DNA of 64,000 nt, taken from contig QJPP01001606.1 in assembly GCA_003996215.1 (NCBI GenBank), forward strand, positions 248,001 to 312,000. Reading direction: 5' to 3'. Below are positions 1-10,177 of the stretch, piece after piece; position 1 is the first letter of the stretch; the number at the start of each line of letters is the position of its first letter. The DNA is from Jaltomata sinuosa. Taxonomy: Eukaryota; Streptophyta; Magnoliopsida; Solanales; Solanaceae. The notes under the pieces are model-generated. The model worked only from the letters and a program-made list of their open reading frames with translations. It was not told the origin of the DNA and searched no databases. The position numbers were made by a program, and so were the translations under genes.

Positions 1-360
1 ATAATATGAACAGTAGACCATAACATAGTATGGTACAGGAAATATATAGTAAGTCAACAAATAACTAGATATTGAGTCCCTCTCTTTTAGCTCATTAGCA
101 CATGAACCAAATAACAACAATTGACCACACCCAAAATAACAACATATACCCTTTTTCATATAACCCAGACCCACTAAGGATCCCCCTAACAATACCTAAG
201 TGTTAGACATGCAATCTCAGTCTACCCTAAGACCAACCTCATAATTACATAAAATCACCCGGCCTCTCATGAACCATATGCAAATATCATAGTTCAAGAA
301 TACAACCTGCTCCACTCATGGAACCATCAAAAGAATACAATAATGCAATTAAAACAACCC

Positions 361-520
361 ATACCAGGTGTGGTACCCGAGCCAACCATTATGAATTTCC
401 ATACCAGGCATGGTACCCGAGCCAACTGTTAGTATACCCGTACCAGGCATGGTACCCGAGCCAACTGTTAGTAATTCCCGTACTAGGCGTGGTACCCGAG
501 CCAACTGAATGTCATAACAA
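361..520. repeat. 40-bp minisatellite, four copies
   Basis: Four consecutive units start near 361, 401, 440 and 480. Each carries a variant of TACCAGGCATGGTA followed by CCCGAGCCAAC. The core is an imperfect dyad (TACCA/TGGTA). An 80-codon open frame over this stretch is only a translation of the repeat, not a gene. Confidence 0.85.
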
Positions 521-1261
521 GTCCAAATTAATCACAACCAATGAACAAACATACTTGTAAAACCAACAAGCAAACAAAAGAAGTTCATTTCACAAGACTG
601 ATTACCGGACAACTGGACATTCACAATTCATTCCCTAAACATGTGACTCATACACTACTATGAAATAGTACGTGAACACATAATGCATATTAGAAATCAA
701 TAACCATCACCTACCTCGAAATATTCCAAGCTCTACTCAACCAGAGCTTTCCCATGTCTCAAAGTTCTTACCGATTCTTGGTCTAAAACAACACATAATA
801 ATAAAAAATCAATCCTTATGGCCTACTAGTTACTCGAATTATGCAAAATCTCAACCCCAGGCAAACCATGATCATTCCACCCTTTTACCAGGCTTTCCCA
901 CCCTTAATTCACCTATTGCTACCTTTTTTCATGGATACATTTGAGAATTAAGGTCACATGATCATAATCTAATGAAATTAACAACACCCAAGAACTTCTA
1001 CACCCTAGAATTCCCTTTTTCCTTAGATTCTACCATCCTAGGTCATTCCAAACCTTTTCCCAAGTCCCCCTAGCAGGTCTATCGCGTAGGAAAGATAGTA
1101 TGGAGTTTGGAGAGTAGAATTTTTACCTTTAGGATGAAAAATGGTTGAAAACTGATTAGGTTCGCCCAAAATCGCCTTGCCCTTCTCCCAAAATGTTCTT
1201 GACAAAAACTGAATGTTTTGGGGAAGTTTTATGCATTAGATTCCAACTAGTCTGCTGTATC

Positions 1262-1403
1262 AGTCCGCTCTACTATAGAGGTACCACTGTAGTAGAGTCA
1301 ACCGCTATGGCGGAGGCTGATCGATGTTGACTTCTGCTATAGCGATATTTTCTCCGCTATAGTGGAGGTCGCCATAGCGGTGTGTCAACCATAATAGAAG
1401 TTG
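1262..1403. repeat. Cluster of palindromic CCGCTATAGCGG-like words
   Basis: Variants of a CCGCTATAGCGG dyad recur at least five times in about 140 bases (for example CCGCTATGGCGG, CTGCTATAGCG, CCGCTATAGTGG, CGCCATAGCGG). Read on the minus strand, the cluster lies roughly 350-490 bases inside the LTR start, a U3 position. Confidence 0.7.
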
Positions 1404-1750
1404 ACACGGGATAGAAAGTCGTAAATCCCCTCAAAAGGGTCCATTTTACAACACACTTAATTCCTTGACGTTCTAGAATAACTCGCGTCAAACTCGATAC
1501 TGGGAGTTCTACTTACCCGAATTTAATCTCGAAAATTCCTCTGGACTCCTTTATGTCTTAGCTAAATGGAAAACTAGCTCAAAACAAGACATGTTATCTA
1601 ATTATTACTTGGATTACCCTAGACCATACCTTACTCTAAAATCGGTCGAGACTATCCTAGCTCAGAATTTTCAACTCCCAAATCCAGAAGTTTTCTGACT
1701 TGAAACTTGGCATGAAAAGTCTAACCGTAATGACGAACCCAGTCATTACA

Positions 1751-2349
1751 GTGCGTCGCTTCGACTCACTATTTTTAACATGCAAGCTGCAAGTCTCCAT
1801 GTGTATTTCATATGTACCAATGCACATGACTGACAATTTTGGCAGTGCCACTGGTTTGCGCCTGCAACGGGACTTGCGAGTCACAAGTCCTTATATGTGA
1901 AATGCATGTTGTCCCAATGTATCTGGAACAGTTCAACTTTTTTGAACCTTTGCTTTCTTTCTGAAGCAGTGCTTTTTTAGCCATAAATATCTGATTCTTC
2001 CTTAGATATGAAGTACAAATTTTAGTACATTTTGAGTACGGAAAAACACAAGTATACTTCTACATTTCTTCTTCATAAATTAAAGTGTGATTTACTACCG
2101 TTGAGTGGTTTGCTGTTCAATGGAATTTGAGGTACCGCTATTCTGTTGTTGTTTAATCATTCTATCTTGAGAGGATATATTCCATCAACCTCGGGTGCTT
2201 GAGGGGAATAATTTTCTTAAAGACACACTGTGTATTCAGTGGGCTCAGTTTTCTCCTTCATCTATTTTCTTTACTATTTTCTTGAAATAGTTTATGTTAT
2301 TGTTTCTACTTGGTTTTAAATACAGTTTTTTAATATCACCCAAATAACA
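1751..2349 (+). repeat. Copia 5' LTR, left part missing
   Basis: This stretch aligns with 14700-15227, sharing for example TTCGACTCACTATTTT, TTTTGAGTACGGAAAAACAC and ATCACCCAAATAA. It ends ...AATAACA, matching an LTR that begins TGTTGGG. The first ~400 bases present in the 3' LTR are absent here. I saw no clear primer binding site immediately after 2349. Confidence 0.75.
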
Positions 2350-2599
2350 AACTTAAGGAAATTATTGTGAATCTGTATTTGATTTCTGGAGAATAAAATC
2401 TTTTGGTTTTCTACTCTGTTTGAATGTTCGTTCTTATTTGAAGAATATAAAAACTTCATCAGAACTTAGAGTTCATTCTATTGAACGATTCGAAGAGTAT
2501 AAAAACTTCATCATTAACTAGAAACAAGGTTGAATTAAGATATAGTCTTTATTGTTAGTATTTTGGTACTAAATTGTTTATCAAAATTGTGACATAGAT

Positions 2600-3494
2600 A
2601 ATAACGAATGAAATAGAACACCAAATTGATTCTATAGTAAATAGTGCTACCCCAACGGTAACAACCATTGCATCATCAAGTCGTATGACTATTGCACCTG
2701 CAATGTCTATGGCAGAAAAGCTAAGAATTTTTTTGGGTATCGACTTCAAGAGATGATAGCAGAAGATGTTATTCTATATCACAAATCTAAGCCTACAATG
2801 CTTCATCAGTGAGGACGTTCCTGTGTTGGCTGAAGGAACATAGAATAAAGAGAAGTTCGTGGTTACTAAAGGTTGAAAACATTCAAATTTCCTACACAAG
2901 AACTACATACTCAATGGCTTAGAGGATGACTTGTACAATGTCTTTAGCGTTTGTAAAACTTCAAAAGAGTTGTGGAATGCTCTTGAGAAGAAATACAAAA
3001 CTGAGGATGCCGGACTAAAAAAGTTCATGGCTACAAAATTTGTGGACTTTAAAATGGTTGACAATAAGACGGTCATATCACAAGTCCAAGAACTATAAGT
3101 CATAGTTCATGATCTCCTTGCGGAAGGTGTAAACAACTATAATACCTTCATCATTAATTCTATTTAACATGTTGCTAACATTAACCTTACTTTTGAAGGT
3201 ATGGTAACAAATGATGCCTTTCAGTTAGTAGCCTTCATTGAAAAGTTCCCTCTTTCATGGAGGGACTTTAAAAACTACTTGAAGAATAAGCGCAAGGAGA
3301 TGACTCTTAAAAAATTGATTGTTCATCTAAAGATAGAAGAGGACAACAAGGCTGCAGAGAAGAAGTCTCGTGCAAGTTTAGCAACATCAGGAGCAAATAT
3401 TATTGAAGAAGAACCAACAAACAAGAAAAGAAAGTATCCATCTGGACCAAAGAATAATCCACCAAGGAAAAAATTCAAAGGCAATAGCTACAAT
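2600..3494 (+). pseudogene. Copia gag (UBN2-type), broken
   Basis: Gag forms the particle shell of the element. The readable translation includes FLGIDFKR, NGLEDDLYNVF, SKELWNALEKKYKTEDAG and a lysine-rich tail (KKRKYPSGPKNNPPRKKFKG) typical of the UBN2/gag-polypeptide family of Copia elements. Breaks: after FKR the usual Trp-Gln pair is TGA TAG; stops also occur near 2850, 2875, 3097 and 3165, with at least one frame change before 3201. The longest clean piece runs 3201-3494 and stops where the zinc knuckle should begin. The true start is uncertain because the first in-frame Met is followed by early stops in the other frames. Confidence 0.85.
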
Positions 3495-3715
3495 TGAGGC
3501 AAGACTGGCCATGAGTCATCGAATTGTCGGGCTCCAAAGAGAGACAAGAACAAGGGTCAAGCAAACATGGCTGAAAAAGTGGATGACTTATGTGCCATGC
3601 TTTCTGAATGCAACTTTGTTGGCAACCCAAGGGAATGATGAATAGATTATGGCGCCACCCATCATGTGTGTTCCAATAAGGACCTGTTTGCATCCTATGC
3701 TCCCGCTGTAATAAC
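3480..3715 (+). pseudogene. Copia zinc knuckle and protease start, broken
   Basis: In one frame the remains of a CCHC nucleic-acid-binding knuckle are visible: the first Cys is now Ser, the second a TGA stop, and GKTGHESSNC remains. Downstream comes the aspartic protease entry, normally a WWIDSGAT-like motif. Here both Trp codons read TGA TGA and the catalytic-site Ser is Tyr (IDYGATHHVCSNKDLF). The protease body after ~3715 is degraded beyond reading. The TGG to TGA changes are G-to-A, consistent with deamination on the opposite strand. Confidence 0.8.
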
Positions 3716-3889
3716 TCAATGTAATAACTGTTGAAATAAATAAGAGTTCAGTTTCTTCTTACTTGATTGAGTTAAATGATTTATGACATGTTTATTTTGG
3801 ACATGTCAATTACAAAAACTTGCAAAAATTGATTAATTTAGAAGTATTACCTAAGTTTAAGTGCAATAAATCACAATATCAAATCTGTG

Positions 3890-4620
3890 TAGAATCTAAA
3901 TTTGTTAAACATCCGTATAAGTCTGTTGAAAGGAATTCCAATCCTTTAGACTTAATTCACACAGATATTTTGTGATATAAACTCAACACCATATCACGGT
4001 GGAAAAAAGGATTTTATAACCTTTATTGATGATTATACTCGGTATTGTTATGTTTATTTGCTTAACAGTAAGGATGAAGTAATTGAAGCATTTTAACAAT
4101 ACAAAACTGAAGTTGAAAATCAGTTGAACAAAAAGATCAAAATAATAAGGGGTGATAGGGGTGAAGAGTATGAATCTCCCTTTCAAGCAATATGTATGGA
4201 AAATGGAATTGTCCATCAAACTACTGCGCCTTACACACCTCAATCTAATGGAATTGCAGAAAGGAAAAATCAAACATTGAAGAAAATGATGAATGCCTTA
4301 TTAATAAGTTCTGGTTTACCCCAAAGCTTGTGGGGGAAAGTTATCCTTACAACAAATAAAATACTCAATAGAGTGTACCATAGAAAAACACAATCTATTT
4401 CATATGAGAAACAAAAAGAAAGAAAATCCAACTTGAAATATTTCAAAGTGTGGGGGTGCTTAGCAAAAGTCTAAGTTCCTAAACCTAAGAGGGTCAAGAT
4501 AAGACCTAAGAGTGTGGATTGTATTTTTATTGGATATGCTACAAATAGTAAAGCATGTAGATTTTAGGTTCACAAATCCAATTATCCCCATATTCATGAT
4601 AATACAGTAATAAAATCAGA
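3890..4620 (+). pseudogene. Copia integrase, broken
   Basis: The core inserts element cDNA into the genome. Visible pieces are NPLDLIHTDI, a damaged stretch around 3975-4100, then a clean 116-codon piece at 4124-4474 with IRGDRGEEYESPF (second catalytic Asp region), HQTTAPYTPQSNGIAERKN (with the catalytic Glu) and YFKVWGCLAKV. After a stop at 4472 come PKPKRVKIRPKS and FIGYATNSKACRF, the usual end of the integrase module. Several stops break the frame, so it is inactive. Confidence 0.9.
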
Positions 4621-4789
4621 CAATGCTAAATTCTTTGAAAATATTTATCCGTATAAGATGAATAGTAAATCATCAAGCAAAAGATCTAAATGAGCTCGGA
4701 AAGAACCAAAAGAAAATACACGTAATGAAAAAGATCCAAGATGTGGTAAACATCAAAGGATATCTACTTCCTTTGGAACAAATTTTATG

Positions 4790-6146
4790 ACTTTCCTTCT
4801 TGAAAATGAGCCTCAAACATTTAAAGAAGCTATGACTTTCCGAGACTTATCATTTTAGAAAGAAGCTGTCAATAGTGAAATTGAATCAATCTTAAGCAAT
4901 CATACTTGAGAATTAGTTGATCTTCCTCCAGGAAATAAACCTTTAGGTGTCAAATGGATCTTTAAATGGAAAATGAAAGCTGATGTAACTATTGACAAAT
5001 ATAAGGCAAGACTTGTTGTTAAAGGTTATAGACAAAAAGAAGGCCTTAATTATTTTGACACATATTCGCCAGTAATGAGAATAACATCTATTCAGATGTT
5101 AGTTGCATTTACGGCTGTATATGGTCTTGAAAACCATCAAATAGATGTGAAAATGACTTTCTTGAATGGAAAGTTGGAGGAAGTAATTTACATGGAATAA
5201 CCTGAGAGTTTTGTGGTTCCTTGTAAGGAAAGGAAAGTGTGCAAACTTGTTAAGTCACATTATGGACTAAAACAAGCACCCAAATAATGGCATGCAAAGT
5301 TTGACCAAATAATACTGGAAAATGAATTTAAGATTAATGAGTGTGACAAATGTGTGTACATTAAAGACACCCTGAATCATAAAGTTATTGTTTATTTGCA
5401 TGTTGATGATATGTTGATTTTAAGTAGAGATATTTCTGACATAAATGCTACTAAGCTTAGGTTGGCTAGCAAATTTGATATGAAAGACTCAGGAGTTATT
5501 GACGTGATCTTAGAGATCAAAATTCATAAAACTCCTCAAGGTTTAGCACTATTATAGTCTCATTACATTGAAAAGGTACTTGATAAATTCAAGTATTTTA
5601 ATTTTAATATTTCCAAGACACCGATGGACATGAGTTTTGCACTTCAAAAAAATGAAGATGAAGCAATTCACAATTGAAATATGCACGAGTATTGAGAAGT
5701 TTGATGTATAACATGAATTGTACGCGATCAGATATAGCATGTGCTATCAATAAAATTAGTTGGTACACAAGTAATCCCAATTAAACTTATTGGATGGTAA
5801 TGAAATGAGTTTTAGGGTATTTGAAACGTACTCAAAAATATGCCTTGAATTATAACGAATATCCCGCAGTACTTGAAGGATATAGTGATGCAAATTGGAT
5901 CACCGAATTATCTGAAATTAAATCCACAAGTGGTATGTATTTACTCTTGGTGGAGGAGAAGTTTCTTGGAAGTCATCCAAACAAACATGTATCTCTCACT
6001 CCACAATGAAATCTGAGTTTATAGCTTTAGACAAAGCCAGTGAAGAAGCTGAGTGGCATCAGAATTTCTTGGAAGATATTCCATTCTGGCCCAAATCGTT
6101 CACACCTGTATGCATACACTGTGATAGCCAATTGGCAATAGGTAGG
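4790..6146 (+). pseudogene. Copia reverse transcriptase and first part of RNase H, broken
   Basis: This module copies element RNA into DNA. Landmarks in order: GVKWIFKWKMKADVTIDKYKA at ~4950, VVKGYRQKEGLNYFDTYSPV, HQIDVKMTFLNGKLEEVIYM, HYGLKQAPK, the catalytic box as HVDDML (both Asp present, near 5400), KFDMKDSG and TPQGLAL. RNase H begins near 5830 with YPAVLEGYSDANWI. Stops at 5198, 5285 and 5555 and frame changes near 5690-5810 and 6008 break it. The reading reaches HCDSQLAIG at ~6118-6140, where the nested element starts at 6147. The rest of RNase H is at 13513. Confidence 0.92.
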
Positions 6147-6765
6147 TGATAAGTTGGTATTCTACCTACTTATTTAGCTTCTAATCTTATGCCTTTGCTA
6201 GTATAAAGTGGATAAATAGTGCAATTTGATATGAATTTCTTCTATTTTACAGGTTTCTGTGTTTTAGAAGTGTTCGAGAAATATTCGAGTGAAAACAAGT
6301 CAAATGGGAGCTAAAAGGAGCTGTTGATCACTGACACCAAGTTACTCATCGCGACCGTGAGAGTAAATCACGTGATTGCGATGCATAAGGAAGAAGTCAG
6401 AACTACGAAACTGCGAGGTTGAGACCACACGAGTGCGTGGAGAGAAAATACAAAATCTCGCGATCGCGAAGCATGATCACACGACCTCGATGAAGGCATC
6501 GTCAAGTGCAGGGCAGATTTGGAAATTCCCATTTTTGGAAACCCCGATTGATACAAAAAACTCCTCAGCCATTTTGGAAGCTATCTTTGGCTATTCTCAC
6601 AACTTTTAGCAAGCTTGGAGGGCAAGTTCATCAACCAACGCCATAGGAGTGAAGATTTGGATGCTCTTTATTGTAAAATCCTTAGTTTCCATTCTTCAAC
6701 TCTTGCTCTTAATTCCTATTTTATTGGTGTAATTGTTAAATTGAGACTTGGGTTGTATTAGAGAT
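6147..6765 (+). repeat. 5' LTR of the nested element, shortened
   Basis: Aligns closely with 12178-12793 and then diverges abruptly after AGAGATAAT. The 3' copy continues for about another 720 bases, so half of the 5' LTR and the expected primer binding site are deleted. Confidence 0.8.
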
Positions 6766-8019
6766 AATTTGAGTTTACTTACTCTAGATCAATATTTGTA
6801 CATAGTTGTTTTTCTTTCGTTTAGTTTTATTTTGTTGATGGCATCATGGCATAGCTGAATGCTAATAATGTTGATGGTTGCATCCCAATTTATATTCCCG
6901 ACTATTGTGTTTATTGTAGAGGACCCCACCTTGGACGAAGGTGTAGAATTGGCCCTAGGAGAAGAAGGTATTGCCCTTCTTTCTCCTATGATGGGTGCAA
7001 TTGCTATTTGTATGGTGGTCGTGACGGATATTGGAGCAAATGCCCCAATGATGATCGTCCCCCTCCCCCCTCTTGTACTAACAATGTTGCTAATGGTGCT
7101 TGTGACCTTAATAGGAACCATGACTTAGCAAGCAAAGATGGAATATGTGTCAAGCTCCAAACCCTCTTGGCCTCACTAGAAACCCAAGAGGAGAGTGCGT
7201 AATCCATAAAGCAATGCTTTGTGGACGCAAGAGCTAAAGAAGAGGAAAACACAAGGGAGGATCATGAATTGAAGGTGGTGTTGCAACCAACTACCCCATT
7301 TGTGGGTCACGATGTCATAGCATCTCTAAGTGAGGATGTTATGAATGAGGTAAGCTTGAAGGTGGAGATGCCCAAATCTCACTTCAACCTTTGTTTGACC
7401 TTAAGTTTGATTGAATGGATGAAAGTCAAAGTAATCAAGCTTTTGTAAGACCTTAGAAGGAGGGTAGATGAAGGTCTATACGGTTTTGAGTTTGTCATGG
7501 AAAGAAGGTGAAGTGTCCTTCCTCACTTGAAGGCCAAAAAGTGCGAAATGCAAAATCAAGAAAATGTCCTTCTCATGTTCAAACCTTCACCCCAGGATTG
7601 CCACTAGAAACTCGATTCAAGTTTGGGTCAAAGGTTCAAATCTTCCAAATGGAGATCCAAATGGTGAGGTATCTTGCATCGCGCCGCAACATTAAATTGT
7701 GCACTTGATGAGAGGCAACCCATCATCTTTATGCTTTAGTTCACTTTTTGTTTCTTTTTGGTGTTTTTTAGGTGACCAAAGGAATGAGAATAGGAACCAA
7801 GTGTTGAGAAGCACCAAAAATAACTCTGAAAAATGTGCTTTTCGCACTTGGAAGAGTGCACATCGCACACGCCATCTCATATTCAAACAGTGAACTAATC
7901 AAAAACATTGGCATGTGTGAACATGATGTGTTTTTCACCACACAAAGTTCTCATCGCACCCGGCGTCGCATGTCAAAATAGTGCACTGTGCGAAAATTCT
8001 GAAAACTCAGATGATGCTA
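6766..8019 (+). other. Internal region of the nested element without a readable gene
   Basis: Short open pieces exist (around 7008-7200 and 7221-7448) with hydrophilic translations such as KCPNDDRPPPPSC and a Glu-rich stretch. They look like a decayed gag-like segment but I cannot name a family. Stops occur in all frames. Confidence that it is part of the element is high; its former function is unknown. Confidence 0.5.
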
Positions 8020-8740
8020 AGGCATCGCGATCGCGAAACCTGACCCTCGCGATCGGGATGAGGTAAATTCTTCCTGACTCTTTGTGACCGCGTGCACACT
8101 TCATGATCGCATGGAGTTGGGTGATTTTAACTCATCGCAATGGCATGATAAATCCTTGTGACCGCGAGGCACTGAACGGTTTCCAGGTAATAAAAGATCA
8201 GAGGAGCAGTTTCAAAAGCAAAATTTGCTTTGAAACTTGGCTTCTTTTCTCTCCTAAAGGCAAGAATAATACACTCCATCAACTTCAATTCCATAAGCAT
8301 CTTGGCAACTCCTCAGGTATGATCCCAGTTTTATCTTCTTCAATCCATCCTTATTGTGCTAAAGTAAGTGATTTTAAACACTCAAGTAGTGTCCTTCTTG
8401 CTTACAACATGTGTGAATTGGGTGTGTGATATAAATTTAGGGGTGAAATCCGGTTGGGGGTTAGAAATATGTTGGTTTGCTGATTTTTGGGATAAAAGGT
8501 GATGCCCATGTGGTGTAAAAATGGTGTGCAAAGCACCTGCTCGATGAAATGTCTGAAAGAATTTTTCTGGGAAAGAAGATGACCATTGCGATCGCGATGC
8601 CCAAATATGGTGATCGTGATGACCAACTTCCCTGAGCTTAGCGATCGCTATGCCCCATTTCGCGATCACGATGCTTTAATTTTTTTTTAAAAATAATTTT
8701 GTCTTCGCAATTGCGATTGTAAGGTTCGCGATCATGATGA
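8020..8740. repeat. Cluster of GCGATCGCGA-type palindromic words
   Basis: Variants of GCGATCGCGATG recur near 8026-8060, 8588, 8615, 8641, 8661, 8706 and 8730, with spacers such as TGCCC or TGACC. The same word appears in the LTR of this element (CTCGCGATCGCGAAG near 6456 and 12485). CG content is far above the surrounding AT-rich DNA. Confidence 0.75.
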
Positions 8741-8897
8741 CTAGTTTTCACAGTCCCAAAATAGCAACTCTGCCCAGCTCTGCCCTGGATAGTTCTGGCT
8801 TATTTCTTTGGCCTAATCATGTCCCATTATGTTGCTTTACATGCCTATATCATTGTTTGACAATTTTGTTCCTTGTGTAGGTACTTTAAGCTTGAAA

Positions 8898-10177
8898 ATG
8901 GCCGAAATTGAACATGAAGATGCCAACCAAGTGGCTGATAAAGAGTACTTTGACCAAGGAACCTTCATCTCCCTCAAGTGATCCCTACTATATGACCGTC
9001 TTTTGACAAATCCAATCATAAGAGAGCGAGGTATTATGTTAGATAGATTGGAGGAGAAATGGGTCGACTTCTATGGAAAGTTGGTTGCTAGTGGGTGTTG
9101 TGTTTTGCCGCCGAGCCTATCAAGGCATACTTTGCCGTCGTCCGTGAATTTTATGCTAATGCGGCTGAGACGGACATCGCTAATGACTTGGTTGTGATGG
9201 TTCGGGAAAAGTTGGTTCATTTTGATCCAGAGTTGATCAATGGATACTACCACATCCTGAATATTGATAATGCCACATACAAATCCCGAGTTACAGAAAT
9301 GGGGACCAATTGGTTTGTGGAGCACTTACATGATGGCATGGTCTCGCAATGGATAGTGTTGAATACGAGGATTGAGACCTCTGAGTTTAACCTTGAAGCC
9401 TGCACTTGGCTTTCAATCATTTGTGCCCGAGTTATGCCTTCCAAGAATTAATTTAATATGACAACCGATAAAGCAAAGGTGATTTGTGCTATGATGGAGG
9501 GTCTTTTGGTGAATTTGGGGTAATTGATTATGCAAGAAATTCAACAAGTAGTGCTCAAAGGTAATAAGAGTTTTATTTTCCCTTTGTTGATCACTCACTT
9601 ATGCTATGCAGCTGGGGTTGCAAAGAGGGATGGTGAAAATGAGAGAAAGCCCAAAAAATTAATCCACCCTTTGAAGAAGAGAGGCCCCATGCAAGCATCG
9701 AAGAAGAGAAAGATAGACGTGGATTCGCCATCATTTGGTTTATTTCCCAAGTCTAGCAAGGCACATGAGTCAGTCACTGCTACTGAGACTATTGGTCCTC
9801 TTAGAATGGGGCCTCTGACACTCCTCCACATCTCTAGCCAGGTCTATGGCACGGATGCCCATCTTTGTCAGATTGTAGCAGGCTTACCTTTGAGTTCGGG
9901 TGAGACTTCCACTACACCGGCATCAGGGCCATAATCCTTCACTACTCCTTGTAGCCCTACACTAGCTAGTGTAGCGAGACAACAACAACACATCAAGTAG
10001 AGGTTGGCTAAGGTGGAAAGGTGACAGAAAAAGCAGAGGGACCATGATAGGAAGCAAAACAAGTTCCTCACAAAGATGATGAACTCTATGAGGAAGCTAT
10101 GTGGGTCTGACACTGAGGATGATGCTGATGAGGGAGACTGGGTCCTTTCTGGACCTAGCAGTTCTGGTTCTGAGTGA
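8898..10177 (+). pseudogene. 'Putative plant transposon protein' domain ORF, broken
   Basis: Starts at ATG 8898 (MAEIEHEDANQVADKEYF) and can be followed to TGA 10177 with one frame change near 9100 and in-frame stops at about 8979, 9449, 9521, 9932, 9991 and 10021; the intact length would be about 425 residues. The central part reads RLEEKWVDFYGKLVASG, then AYFAVVREFYANAAETD, VVMVREKLVHFDPELING and TYKSRVTEMGTNW, which I recognise as the plant-specific domain often labelled 'putative plant transposon protein'. A basic Lys-rich segment follows (KKLIHPLKKRGPMQASKKRK), and the end is acidic (GSDTEDDADEGDW). The biochemical role of this family is not known to me. It sits where gag would be expected but lacks a zinc knuckle. 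Confidence 0.8.

Larger units (their letters stand above)
1..1750 (-). mobile_element. Gypsy-type LTR, cut by window start
   Basis: The right edge reads ...GTCATTACA, so on the minus strand it opens TGTAATGAC like the other Gypsy LTRs here. It abuts, without spacer, a truncated Copia LTR whose other copy (14295-15227) continues past the matching point, so this LTR has inserted into or deleted part of the Copia LTR. The far end lies outside the window, so a solo LTR cannot be told from the end of a full element. No coding sequence is seen. It holds a 40-bp minisatellite (361-520) and palindromic words (1262-1403). Confidence 0.6.

Noticed and set aside
318..560. 80-codon open frame
   Set aside because: It is the translation of a 40-bp minisatellite and has no family resemblance.
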